A stretch of 64,000 bases of DNA from Apostichopus japonicus (Eukaryota; Echinodermata; Holothuroidea; Aspidochirotida; Stichopodidae): positions 18,781,001 to 18,845,000 of the forward strand of contig NC_092569.1 of assembly GCF_037975245.1 (NCBI RefSeq), in the 5' to 3' direction. A model generated the notes under the pieces. The model had not been told where the DNA came from. It saw only the letters and a list, made by a program, of their open reading frames with translations, and did no database searches. Below are positions 22,985-35,800 of this stretch, piece after piece; the first letter of the stretch is position 1, and each line of letters opens with the position of its first letter. Made by a program: the position numbers and the translations under genes.

Positions 22985-23300
22985 TGGCTTGTTAACACGA
23001 TAACTTGCCCCCACTTAGATATATGAGGCTCATACTTGGGATGTGTGTTCCCCATAATGAGTACATGATCCGTATCGTTTTGGGGCCAGGTCAGAGATTT
23101 TCTGAGGTCAACAGAGGTCAAATTATGGAAATCTTGTTAACACGATAAGTCCCGAATGCTTGGTCCGATCAGGCAGAGATTTGGTATGTAGCTTTCTTGT
23201 GGGAGATCATGAACCCTCTTGTTTCTGATGTAGACCAGTGGCCAGTTTTGGCCTATGTTGGCTTGCTAACACAATAACTTTAATTGGGACTTCAATCAAT
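22985..23300. repeat. Degenerate ~130-bp tandem repeat, three units
   Basis: The phrase CTTGTTAACACGATAACTT recurs near 22989, 23132 and (as CTTGCTAACACAATAACTT) 23263. Each is followed by a loosely conserved segment containing AGGTCA words. A (GT)n run precedes it at 22962-22979. Similar diverged tandems occur in many invertebrate genomes; this is from memory. Confidence 0.6.
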
Positions 23301-24043
23301 ATTTGGAGTCTTCTGATATCGTGTCTCTCACAAGCTTTCACAATTTGGACCTCTCCTGACCTTGAATGACCTTAAACTGATACCCAAAAAACAAGTATTC
23401 TTGCCATCTACATGGATAATTAAGCTCATATCGCTGCCGCTTGCGTTTTCTAGTTAAATTGGGAGGAGACAGAAACATGACTAAGTGGCGTCAGCAGAAT
23501 GTTTAGAGAGTTACATGCTCTCCGAGACGTTGGGGGCATTGGTGCCCCTCCGAGGACCATTCGCCCAAAAAAGTTTTCGATGTATGAGTCTCGACAACAT
23601 GCACGTAAGAGCATCAGATCAGAGTGCATGCAAACCCCCCCCCCTCCTCGCTCCTACCCCCAATGCTTTTTGAGGATTTGTGCTACGGTCGTGACAGCAG
23701 GGTCTGGAAAAGTTATAAATGAACTCCCGTGGTATTGATTATCGTCCTTGACAAGTTCTGGCGAAAAAGTTAGATGTGTCACTTCATATTACACCAGGTA
23801 GGCCCACTGACCTTTCAATGCTAAAAACCTACAAAGATACATGTATTGTATTGTGCCCCATATTGTTTTATCCATCAATCTCAATTATTTGTTCATCTAT
23901 AAATGAACCCCCTTTTAAACGACAGTAAGGAGCCTACGTGCTTTCATCATTAGTTTACGTACGCTACTGGGTATTGTTACGGACTTGAAATATTCTACCC
24001 ATTTTATTAAACAGTTGTCACTTGCGTCTGTATTAACTATAAC

Positions 24044-24078
24044 CAGGGAGCTGCTACTGTTAGAGAAGCAGCTCCCTG
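24044..24078. repeat. Perfect 12-bp hairpin
   Basis: CAGGGAGCTGCT (24044-24055) pairs perfectly with AGCAGCTCCCTG (24067-24078) across an 11-nt loop. Related CCAGGGAG or CTCCCTGG words occur near 52969 and 53057. Confidence 0.75.
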
Positions 24079-24249
24079 CTATAACTATGCCTAAATAGCA
24101 ATGTCCCTCTGTACTATACTATTTATTATACTGGTACGTGTACTAGAATCCCTGACACGTAACTTAATTGAGAACTTTCAGCACCCAAACAAACACCAGA
24201 GTGATATCACTGCATAGTCTGTGACGTGGACCAATAAGCCGTAACAACG

Positions 24250-24320
24250 ACCGATAGTCCACGCCCATTATGCTAATGTAGCCGCGTCGAAGTGGGAAAA
24301 ATAATTTCGCTGACCGGCTT
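24250..24320. repeat. Right member of the inverted repeat pair
   Basis: This is the reverse complement of the 21.43-kb copy: CCACGCCCAT, then GCCGCGTCGAAGTGGGAAAA and ATAATTTCGC. Both copies are followed by an ACCGGC motif on the outer side. Confidence 0.6.
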
Positions 24321-24733
24321 ATGGGCTACAGCTAGCGATGTGGAACGGTGGGAGGGGATCAATGAGGCCCACATCACGTTTAAATTTAAGTGCCAGATTG
24401 TATTGCCAACTTAACGAAAGAAAAATAATTGAGATGACCCGAAGAAACCTACAACTTTGAAATGGAGGAAATTTCATGCCGGATATGAACGTAGTCGAAA
24501 TATTTACATTAAGAGGCAAAATTTCGGTATGAACCACTCCCCCCTCCCCTTCCCCCCAAGAAAAAAAGAAAGGGTTCAAGATTCGAGATAAAAAGGCCTA
24601 GGAAATTTCCTCCATCATAGCAAATGCAAACTTTCTTCAGGAAACCCCCTCCCCCCCCAAAAAAAACCCACCGGTTTCATAAATAAATATATATATATAT
24701 ATATATACTGTAAATTACTGTATATGTACATAG

Positions 24734-25110
24734 GCGTAGGAGGCGGGGGGGGGGGCTGCAGCCCCCCTCCAACCAAAATTTTTTGTGAAAATTCGGGCAA
24801 TATGCTGAGAATTTTTCGGGCACCTACTGAAAGAAAAATAATTTGCAATGTGTTTTTCAATGGTTAAACTGATATTATTATTATCATTATTTTGTCACAG
24901 CTTCTTCAATAATTATAACCAATATGGAAGGGTAATAACACGGCAAATGATTGTATGTTATTGACATGCGATGTAATAACCGATGCATGCCTATAAGATA
25001 TGCACATTAACATGTTGAACGCCCGCGGAGCGCGTGAAAAATTGTTGTTCTATTTTTCGGGCAAGTCATTACAGCCCCCCCCCCCCCCAAATCAAATTGG
25101 GCTCCTACGC
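24734..25110. mobile_element. MITE-like element with GCGTAGGAGGC termini
   Basis: The left end GCGTAGGAGGCGGGG and right end GGGCTCCTACGC form terminal inverted repeats around about 377 bp with no ORF. An inverted relative ends at 49999, sharing GGCTGCAGCCCCC, TCGGGCA-type words, ACATGTT and a CGCGCG block. Flanks are AT-rich and I could not define a clean target duplication. Confidence 0.6.
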
Positions 25111-26805
25111 ATATGTATAGGTATACTACATATATGTATATATAGTATACCTATACTGTAATTTACAGCATGTTGTTACTCAAGTTTCACCCCTCAATGC
25201 GATCATCAGACAACTGATGAGTTCTATAATAAGATGCACTCATGAATATAGGAAAAAAAGTAGTAAATAGCTAAATATTTTATATATATATATATTTTAT
25301 ATTTTGTCGTTTAAAAAAATTCACACATTTTCATTAAATTAGAGTTAAAACCAAATTCAAATGAGACATCACAACATATAAAGAAGGTAATAAATAACAT
25401 GAAGTTCCTGCATTCCAAAGAAAACAAATGCATAAACCAACAACCACACTCAGAAGAGGTTTAATAAATGGGATACCGTCTTTTCTCACTACGAATGACA
25501 ATCGAATATAAAATAAATTCCAACTATATATCTGAAAATTCATTCAATGGGGCATCCATATTCTTTGTAAATGTTCTAAAATGGTAAATGATTTTTGCTA
25601 ATATAATTTGTTATATATTTGCATTCAGTATCAAATTCTAAGATTAATGCTGGTAGATAATATTTAATATCTGGGACACAAAAAATTCTACAAAGGTTTA
25701 TGTTTTGAATTTGTTGATATTGGTGAGCAATGAATATTAATTGGCAGTGAACTGACTATATGCACAAACATTATGAAGAAATTACTTTGAACTCCTGTGT
25801 AGGGAACATAAAAAATTGAAATTTGGGTGTTGCCAACTCTCAGCTTTGAAATGGTATAAAAAGGCCAGTCTTTGACCTACAAAACTGTATCCCACACGGC
25901 CACCCATACCGTATGCAGCACAACCAAGGTTACCAACGGTAATCATACAAGCAAGCCAGTGCTAATATAAAGGCCCCTATAATTCTTTCTGCCATATAAT
26001 ACCAGGCCCTCTCCATATTTCTCAGAGCCCCTTACTTCACTCAGGCCCTAGAACTATAGCCTAGCCCCTCCCCCCCTCTCCTACCCCATCAGGCATGCCA
26101 ATAGGCAATAAGTAGTTATATACTTAACATAGAAGTTGATCCATATGTCAGATATCCTACACTAGTGTATACCATAGTTAACGCTTGTTAACCAACCTTT
26201 AACTTTGTTGGTGTGGATTATTCTCCGTGTGTCAGAGACCGTGACCATACTCAAATAGCTCCCCCCACCCCCCCTTCCCCCAAAAAGATAATGTAATTAC
26301 TAAATCTTCATGGCAACAATTCCTAAACATAAGCACCATTGTGAAATTTAATAAAATATTAAAATTATCATTTTCAACGTAATTTTCTAGAAAATTCCAA
26401 TATTCTATTATCATTTTCTTTTTCCTGTTCCACATATTTTGCACCCCCTCCCTGCCTGTCTCCCTCACGCCCTTTCAAAAAGAAGAGTAAGAATATAATA
26501 AAGAATTTTAATTGACATTCATAGTACATTGTGACTGATCTTATGTTTAGATACTCCCCAAAATATTCAAACGATGTCAAATAAACAAGTTTTATACACA
26601 AATTCACAATTCTGTGTTATTTACCATTTAATTTTGTTGATATGGATTGATACAATAACACTGATATATATTGCACAGGTGGGTGTTCGGGAAACATCAA
26701 CATTTCAACCATAGATTCTCCTCCATTTGATTGCATCCAACAGCTTCATCCCGCTGAACTCTTCCATTTCCTGGATGTCCATCTCTCTACAGATATAAAT
26801 ACCTC
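25111..26805. other. Intergenic DNA between PARPBP and the MCPH1 3' end
   Basis: AT-rich with TA-dinucleotide runs (about 25120-25160, 25280-25300) and a C-rich patch near 26260. No coding or RNA gene recognised. Confidence 0.4.
26627..26632 (-). promoter_or_regulatory. Candidate poly(A) signal (ATTAAA) of MCPH1
   Basis: TTTAAT on the plus strand is ATTAAA on the minus strand, about 175 nt after the MCPH1 stop. I saw no canonical AATAAA closer. Confidence 0.3.
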
Positions 26806-26861
26806 TCAAGTCAAGATCTTGTAGCTGTCAATAGGCAAAGTCTTCATTTCGCTGATGCAGT
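26806..26861 (-). CDS. MCPH1: MCPH1 exon 15 (C-terminus)
   Basis: Encodes DCISEMKTLPIDSYKILT then TGA. It completes WVLDCI and matches the WVLDSIT...ENYLLSQ end of vertebrate microcephalin. Acceptor TTTTTACATAG. Confidence 0.92.
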
Positions 26862-29800
26862 CTATGTAAAAATAAAGCAATAATTGAATGAATGAATGAA
26901 AAATACAAAAAAAAACAGATATCAGTTATAAATCACAATGAATTGCATATGATGTTACAAATCTAGAAATGAACATTTAGAAAGGTATCTCCAGAAATAT
27001 TTCATGTCATAAATCACTTAATAATTTGAATGTTTTGGGGGCCCTGAAGCTGCTGCCTTTTGCTTTAATTTGGTTACATTTTTCTTTTAATATTGTGTGA
27101 AACTATGAACATCCTAGAACAATGCACTTCATTATCATGAATAGTGTAGGTCGAGTGATAAAAACTTTGATTGAATCATTCTTCCCCCTCCCTTCATTTA
27201 CATATTTTGATTGACAAAGAAGTGTAGGGGGTGTGCTATGACAGATTACATTTGTAGTTCCACTTTGTTTCAAAGGTTTTATTATTTTTGCACGTTTGTT
27301 TGCTTGTTTTTGTTTAATACATTGCATATAAACCAACCATGGACAAAGTAAACCTCCATATTTTTTTCCGCATCTTTTCTATTTAGTAATTTTATGTAAC
27401 ATTGCTATTTCAGGGTATTCTTAAAGGTGAGCAGAACCAATTTAATTTAATTTTCTTTTTCTGTAAAACGGTATTTAAAGTTTTCTTATACTATTTTGCC
27501 TCAAATTTTACAATTTCACATTTCAATCTTGGTGTTCAAGTTGGTCGGATCAGACAAATATCCACGACTCTGTGAGGTAAAATGCTATGTAATGTATGCC
27601 ATATCAAACAGTGAATTAATCTATAGCAGTTATCGATCATCGTGAGTTGTAACAGGTCTAGCATATTGAGAGTAAACTTAACATTAATGTATTTCCAGCT
27701 CAAATTTGTTCCGTTCATATAATATCGTTCACACCTGCATGCCAATATGTGTTACCTAGGTTCATGACCCCCATGCACTCTGAATAATAGGCAGCTGTTG
27801 AGTGAGCATTGAATATTCATTCTTATCTTATGATGATATATATCAACTCGAACAAAGACCGCAAGCATCCAATATATTCTCTCATGCATAAAACACCCAC
27901 AACCACCAGTATTTTGGAAATATTGTTATGAAGCTCTAAATTGAGGTGAATCATTTAAAAACAGTAAAAAAACTGATTGTTCAAAGTTTGTTATGATCGA
28001 AGGCAAAGAGTGTATGAGCTACATTTGCTGCTACTGAGAGATTTAGATATATATATATTGCATAATTACCTAATACCCATCTCTCTTGAACTGCATGGAC
28101 ATCTGCAGGACGGGCACACTCCCCTATGCAGAGGTCAGCTTGCTGAGGGCTTTTACAGATGGCACCCCCGCAGAGTTGTAAGAGATCCAGCAGCCTCTCT
28201 TTAGGCGGGGAGGATGATTCACTGACGAAGAAACCCTCAAATTCCGAGAAGAGATTCAGATGACAACCCTCTGTTTCTGACTGTAATTTAAGTTCTCTTG
28301 AAATCTACCATAAGAAATTACAGAAATGAAAAGGAGACTATTAACGAGGTGCCCATCTTCTTGAGAGGCTAGCTGGGGGGATTAAAAGGTTGACTGTTTG
28401 AGAACCTGCAAATCCTGGTCAGGATCGAATGGACCCAGGCTGGGTCTTTATCTGCAACATTGCGAGGCCTGGGAAGTGTCTGGTGTCATTTCCGGCGATC
28501 TAGGAGGTTTTTTTAACCAAACATATCTCTGTACGCTACTCACCAACCTATGGTGGCTCTTCGCTTAGATTGTGGGATATGCGCGCTTTGATAATTAAAG
28601 TTTGTGGATATGTTCACAACTTTGCCCACCCAGGCTCCGGGGGCTGGCTACGCCCCTGGACCCAGCAGTGCCCTTCACCAGAGGTGTACAGAAGAAATTG
28701 TGAGATCACTTTTAAAACTCACTAGCCCTGTATTTATTTCAAAAACATTATACCTTACCCCTGAAAGATGATAAATGCAAGGCCTGATAGTCAATGTTAT
28801 TGACTGACAGTCACTGTTATGTAAAAATAACTGCTTGTCATTATTTAATAATAAAAAAATAACCGGTTCTGTAGCCGAGTGGAAAAAGGCAGTGGCATTT
28901 GAACAATGAGGCTTAACAATCGGGTTCGATACCTGGCCAGGTTATATAGTATGGTGGGTTTTTCATCCAAGAGCAATCTACGATTTTCCCATCTGAAATG
29001 ACTTTCTAAATTGAAAAGATTCCAAATTTGAGTTTAAATGTTGTTGGAAGCCACCCGACATGTAAGTTGTAATCCATAAGCCCTTGCGGGTTTCTCCCTC
29101 ACTTGTGGTCGCTTTAGCGTCGTAAACACAACTGCTGATTATTATTTATTTAATGTACAAATTTATCATTACCTTGGCAGCTGGGAATGCACTGTGAACT
29201 TCAAAAGGTTCTTCAGGCAGCCAGTACCCACTTTCCAAAGAGTTTAGAACCTGTGAAGTAAATGCAACATGATGATAGATCAGTAAATACACAATGGAAT
29301 TTGGTGCAATCTTGTTTGTTTAATTAATTTAAAGTAATAGATGAAATATTCAGGTAGCTTAACCCCTCTAAAAGAGTGGTATAAGGTTCCACCCAAGGGT
29401 GAAAATAAAGAGAGCGCCAGGGAGCAACCAGACCCCATAAATTTCCAAACAGCCCCATTAGATTCCTGCAAGAATAATTGTCAGCAGTCATTTTTAATGT
29501 TTAGTAGTGCCCAGTAAAGATACCACTTTCTTCCCTTTCTTTTTAAGGCAAAATAAAATAGCAAACATACATCATACATCTGCATGATAGTTATGGGTAA
29601 GATGATGGTGAACCAGGAGCAACTTTTAACAGAAAGTGACCTGCGGTCATCGAAGCCTTAATTTCAGCTTGGTACCACCAGATTATGAAGAACAAAAGTG
29701 CTGCTTAAAAAACACTAAAAGTAGTCATAGCTATTATAATGACCCAATATAAATTTCATTGTTTTCCAATATGACTGGTAGACTAGAGTTAAGACCAGTT

Positions 29801-32800
29801 AGCCCAAGCACCTACGTCTCCATGAATCAAACCAATGTTGTGCAGACATATTCTAAAGACAACGAACATGGTTCCGGAGGCACATAAAGACTGACAGGCC
29901 GGTTGCAAGATGGTTTTGACCACCAATGACATCCTGCCATTCCATTTGAACATCCCTTCCCTACTAAAGTTCCTAATCAAAAACCTAAGTCCCTCCAACC
30001 TCACCCCCACCCCTCCCCCTTCAACCCCACCCCAAATATCATAATAATCATAATAAATAAGTTCTTAATATAGCGCCAACTACCAAAAGGCCTCTAGGCG
30101 CTTTACAAAACCTAAAACAAATAAAAAAATAAAAAGACAGATAAATCAAAGGAATAAAAGTCTAGAAAACACATAAACGAAAATTAAACAGTATGTAAAG
30201 TACGAACACAAAAATCTAAAAACACGAGAAGACTATAAAACAGACCAAAACCTATAAAAAACAAAACAAATAAGCACATAAATATCCCCTGGATACCTCC
30301 AACCTTCATCTTTACATAAAGTACATTAAGTGCCATAGCATTTAACATGATAAATACTGACCCACTCTTTTGAAAGCAGCCAGCATCCATTAGCAATTGC
30401 TGATAGTACATTCAAGGTCCTCCTCTGGTCCCCGGTGATGATGTGAGTGGTTGTAGGACCGACGGTGTCTGTGACTTTGTAACCTCCAAGATTACGAACA
30501 ACAGAAACCATAACATCCTGATCGCTGCAATGGAATATCATTTTCGTAGAGTCTCGTGAACATCGCAAGATACAAGAATAATCACTGGTTTTATAATACT
30601 TGTGATAGAGAATGAAATAAACTATTGTGATATATTTTATCTTCTTTTCCTTCTTTTTTTACTAAAACAGGTAGAGTTTGAGAAACAATTTTACTGAGAT
30701 AGAAACATCAGATGTGTTATATGAAATAATTTTTAAAAAAATTCAAAATGCCTTGCTGCAATTGACTTTCTAAGAATGGTCATAGCTTGGGCAAGAATAT
30801 GTTTCACAACAAGCCATCGACAAAAGGGTCAGTCACAAAAGGGTCAGTCACAAAAGGGTCAGTGGCAAAAGACAAAGTTAAACCTTTACATTGCTCACTC
30901 ATGTTCTTTGGATGAAGAAAAATGCCCAAGATTGTCCGATATTGGTCAACACCAATTACCACGTTGGTGAACAAATATTGAGAATGGCCAATTGATCCTC
31001 TGATATAAATTTTAACAGGCCAAAATTTAGGGCTACAAATGTGTGATTCACGATCTAAACTACAAGAAAAAAAGAAAAAAATTAGGAACTTGGTTACCTT
31101 CTGTGCATGCTAGTCAGCACTATCGTTGGTTTCCTTGTCTGCAGAGGAAGGCAAAACAAAGCTGAGATTGAGCAATGTTTAGTTAAGGTGTTATGATAGT
31201 TGAAAATCAAAACAATATATATTCATCAGTGCGGGGGGCGCATCATAACTTGCCATATGAGGCTGAGAAAATACGAAAATGGGCAGGACAGCTAATGGGG
31301 CTCTCTCCAGCGTTACTGCAGTGGGTGCTGTTGTATTGGTTCTAATGACCATGATCTATACTGTTTTACGGATCTCTGAAGCAAAGTAACACGATCGCGT
31401 GAAAAGCGCTCCAAAGAATGCAGACGTTGCTGGATGAACGTGCACACGGATGCGTTGGGTTGATAGTTCAAGGTTCCTCTAGTGGGATCTACTTAAAGAG
31501 GACCTAAAGAGTAGATTCAATTTACCTTGTTTCCAGGGGCAACTTTTCTGTTCTTACTTCTAGCATTCTTCCTCTTCCTTTCTTGAGTTTCGACATCTCC
31601 AACCTCTTCAGCTGAAAGAAGATCAAAAGGTACAAATATGACAGAGACGTTGTGTGTGACGTTGTTTCAGCGGATTAGACTTGGCTTGTTATCTGTGTTA
31701 CCAGGGTGATTGCGTGTGCTACATGTATCATATATGGGAAGGCGAGGAGACTGAGTGGAGTTGCCCCACCCCCCCTCACACTTTTAGAAATTTTGTTAAA
31801 ATGGACGGTGCTAAGACACAAAATGCTGCTACATTTTTGCAAGTTTTGAAGAGTATGCAATTTTCAACTGCTCAGGATGTACTTTACATGTTATATTCTT
31901 TTTGGGGGGAGAAGTGGGTTCTGAAACCACCAAACCCTCCCCCCTCCATCCAGGCCAGACAATATATGTGTATGCACCATGGACTCATGCTTTGTTTAAC
32001 ATTCTCTTTGAGTAATGTATAGATCGCAGCTGTTTCAAATTCTAAAATTCTACATTTTAGCTGAACTTTGCTGCATATTCTCCTCCCTATTTTGTCCCCC
32101 CCCCCCAATCCCCTCTCCTACCATACAGGCTCTGAGCATCTTATCAGAACCATCTCCCTGTAGAGATGATGACTTTAATCTCTTTCCTTTCTTCCCTGCT
32201 GCAGCTGTTCTTATCCTCCTCCCTATTTTGTCTCCCCCCCTCATCCCCTCTCCTACCATAAAGGCTCTGAGCATCTTACCAGAACCATCTCCCTGTAGAG
32301 ATGATGCCTTTAATCTCTTTCCTTTCTTCCCTGCTGCAGCTGCTCCTCTGTTAACATCTGTCTCCTTTCTTGCTTTTGTGCCATTCTCTTTGAAGTCCTC
32401 CACACTTCTCCTACTTGGCTGAATCATTTCTATAAGTGATTCTGTTTGTGATCCTATTACTGTTGCTGAAATGAAGGATAGCCATGCGGTACACAATGTT
32501 AATTGGTAACAATATTTAATTTGGTCGCCATTGATACTGCACTATGTGTCAGCTTGTCAAAGTTATCCAAAGCCATATCTGTACTAAAAGCAATGAAAAT
32601 TGCTTTAGTAATTTAAGACTTAAAAAATTAGTAATGATTAGAAAATTGAGCCCAACTAAAGCCAAAAATATGCTGTTCACATGTGACCAATGGTTCAAAG
32701 TAAGATAGTAAATTCAGTGTCTGGGTATTCCATTTACGAACACATTTCAGCATGTTCAATTACAAGGTGATTCACTTTTACGAATCTCCACCAGAACTTG

Positions 32801-35800
32801 TAAATTTTCACTCGAGTATCAGACATGAAGCTTACTTTTTTGCATGCTCTAACCTCCTAGTCCTATTCATTTTACGAGTCTCTCCTGTCTGGGGGTCACT
32901 TGTGAATTTCACCTCAATGTACACAACCTCGACTAGAGTAATTTTCACGAGAGAACCTTCTAAACCCCTAGCTTGATCCACTTTAAGAGGCTTTCTCACT
33001 TCATTTGTACATATTAATTTGAACAGAGTGGCAGTCTAAATTTGTTAATTTCACTAAACACTCTCTTTGATACAATAATTGCATGCCAGCATGCTCCAGA
33101 CCTCCAAATGAACTCACGTTAAGGGTCTTGTCCATTGCATATACTTATATATACAGTCAACCCTCACTCATTCATTTCACAGCACAACGAACGACACATT
33201 GGTATGATGCGACTATCAAAATTAAGCTACTTACGGGTCACTATTGACTAGTGCCCTTAATATTACAAAGCAATTGAAAACACAGAAAATGAGAGAATCA
33301 AATTCAAAGTAAAGTCGTACACGAATGATTGGAACACACATAATCTCGAAAAATCAAGTTCACAATAGCTTTAGGGCACTTATTATAACCTTTCTCTTGG
33401 TATTTTAAAACTGGTCATACTAACTGAAAACTATCACATCGAGCTAGGTGTTAGTGTCCATGCATAGCAGATTGTGGTTAATATACCACAAACTAAAGCA
33501 CAACAATATTTGTGTTAATATTTTGGGACATTCACCAGTGAACAGTCAAGGAGTTTTCAATTAGCTGATACATCTCGAAACTTTAATTGAGAATGAATAA
33601 TATGAGTTGATTTTCTGATGATACCTTCATTTTTCTTGGCTTCTCCTCTTGATGTAGAATCATCACCTCCCACTGGCTGTTTCCTTTTAGCCAAAGATGA
33701 CCTTTTGATGGAGAGTCCATCTTTATGCTCTTTCACATTATCGCAGGAAGACGATTTGGGTTCGATCAGAATAGAGGGCGGTTCATCCGATGGTTGCATC
33801 TTCAACAGTCTCCTTCGTTTGGGTTTCCTCTTCGCAATATCTTCTCCAGATGTCTCAGTTAATGACCTCTTCTGACCTGGGGTCTCACTCAGTTCCTCTT
33901 TGCTGTTCTCTGCATCATCCCTGTCAAGACTTCCGTCATTAGGAGTAAATTGTGTCCTTTTATTGTCTTTCTTCATCTCTTTCACATCCTCGTCCCCTTT
34001 CTCTGAGTTGTTACATCCATCTTCGTCGACCTGTTCTCTCGTGAGACGATCTTCTGGCGAGTCCAGGACGACGGTAGGGGACTCCGATTCCGGCCTGACC
34101 TTTGACCCTCTCTTGATCTTTGATTTTCTTGATAACTGTTTAGAGTGACCTTTGACCTTTGCTCCCTTCTCTCCACAAACAATTCCTTTCTGAAGTTGCA
34201 CAGAATTTGTGATGTCAATCATGGTGGTCTGTTTCACCGATTCTGATATTCGACCAGGACACTCTGTGACGACATCGAAACAAAAATGATCCTTCCTGGA
34301 TGTTGTCAAACATCTTACTTCCTTCTTCTGACCGCTCAGGTCTTCCTCTTGCCCGCCTTGGCTGAAAGGATTACTCATCGTTGACCGTCTTGAGCTCCTC
34401 CTTCTTCCTAGTTTCGATCCCCTTGGAGTTGCTCTCATCTCAGAATCTGTTGCCTCCATCGAGACGTCCGCATTCTCCGGCCCTTTCCGTTCCCTTGCGA
34501 CAGGTTCCTTTGGTTTCTCAGACAAGTTAGAGACAGAATCATTTCCTACATTTAAAGGTCCCTCTCCATTACTGGATTTCATATTAATAACGTCATTGAG
34601 ACTAGAGTCAACACCCTTCCTGGAAATATAACTGCTCCTCTTTGTTTTTCGAATGTCCCCTTTAGCCCCTCCCAAGTCCCTCCTTGAAAGTCCAGATGGC
34701 TGAATCTTTTTCACAGATGGACTGTCTTCTCTTGTAACTTTTGCCGATGACCTTCGACCTTTCCGCGGTACGGATGCTGCTATGACTTCCTCTACCCCGG
34801 TGCATTTATCGTCACCGTGAGTTGGTACAGGAGATGAATATTCACGACCTTTCTGTAACTCCGTCCCCTCGCAAGGATTGCCTGTTATATCATCCTGTGG
34901 CATTGACTTGTCTTGACCATATACTGATGGATTAGCCTGGAAGAGAACCTTGGAATACTTGGTCTTATCACCATGGTGATGAACGGTCTTCTTTGAGGCC
35001 AGACAAACCTTCTCCAGTGGGCTTGGTTCATCTGTATCAGAATACAGCAGGCGGTCAATCAGCGAGCTGACGATCTCGGGTTTTTCTATCGGCGAACAGT
35101 GTCCGGAACTGGAGGAGTTGAAAGTGGCGCAAGTGGGAGAGTCCCCCAGACATGGCTTTTCTGAAAAAAACATAAACAAATGAATCAATTAAAGTCTTTT
35201 ACTATGGAATTCAGTGCTGTAAACTATAACACTGAGTAATCTTTGAACAGGAGATGTAAATGGGATGATCAATAGGTTTCCATAAACCACCAGGAGCCAT
35301 ATTATCTTCATCTATTTCAAATTGCTGCTGTGCAGTGGGTTTTAGGTGGGTTTTCTGATCGATTTTACATTTTTAGTTTGTGAAGAGGAAAACTGTGTGT
35401 TATATTCATTCAAGTCTTTGTATTGCTTGCACTGCAGTTATGTTGTATAGGGTGGATTTAGATTCCTCAGTGTTTGACAAAGTGACAGTCCTCGACCCAT
35501 TAGGTGCAAACGTTAATCGCAGGCCCCTTGATTCCAGCACTCATCAAACAGAGAAGAGTTTATTTATCTGGCTTCTATTTGCAATATTTGATCACATGAA
35601 TAAGGTATTAATTGAGCTTCTAAACTAAATAAAATATTTTTTTCATTGTTGATTTATGTTCAGTTAAATAGTCTCTGCTCTGGAGTCAGGCTATACTCAC
35701 GATGATCCACCGGGGATTGGGTTCGAATAGCTTTGAGTTTATCCAGGCATGCCCTCATACTGTCTGGAGTACTGGGAATGAGAGACGGGGAAAATGGCAG

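Noticed and set aside
32050-32279. Continuation of MCPH1 exon 9 through the second repeat copy (donor near 32122 or 32257)
   Set aside because: Those GTAGGA donors end in phase 0 and would put exon 10 out of frame; only GTAAGA at 32279 gives phase 1.
33618-34148. Plus-strand open frames opposite MCPH1 exon 8
   Set aside because: They are antisense shadows of the large Ser/Lys-rich exon.
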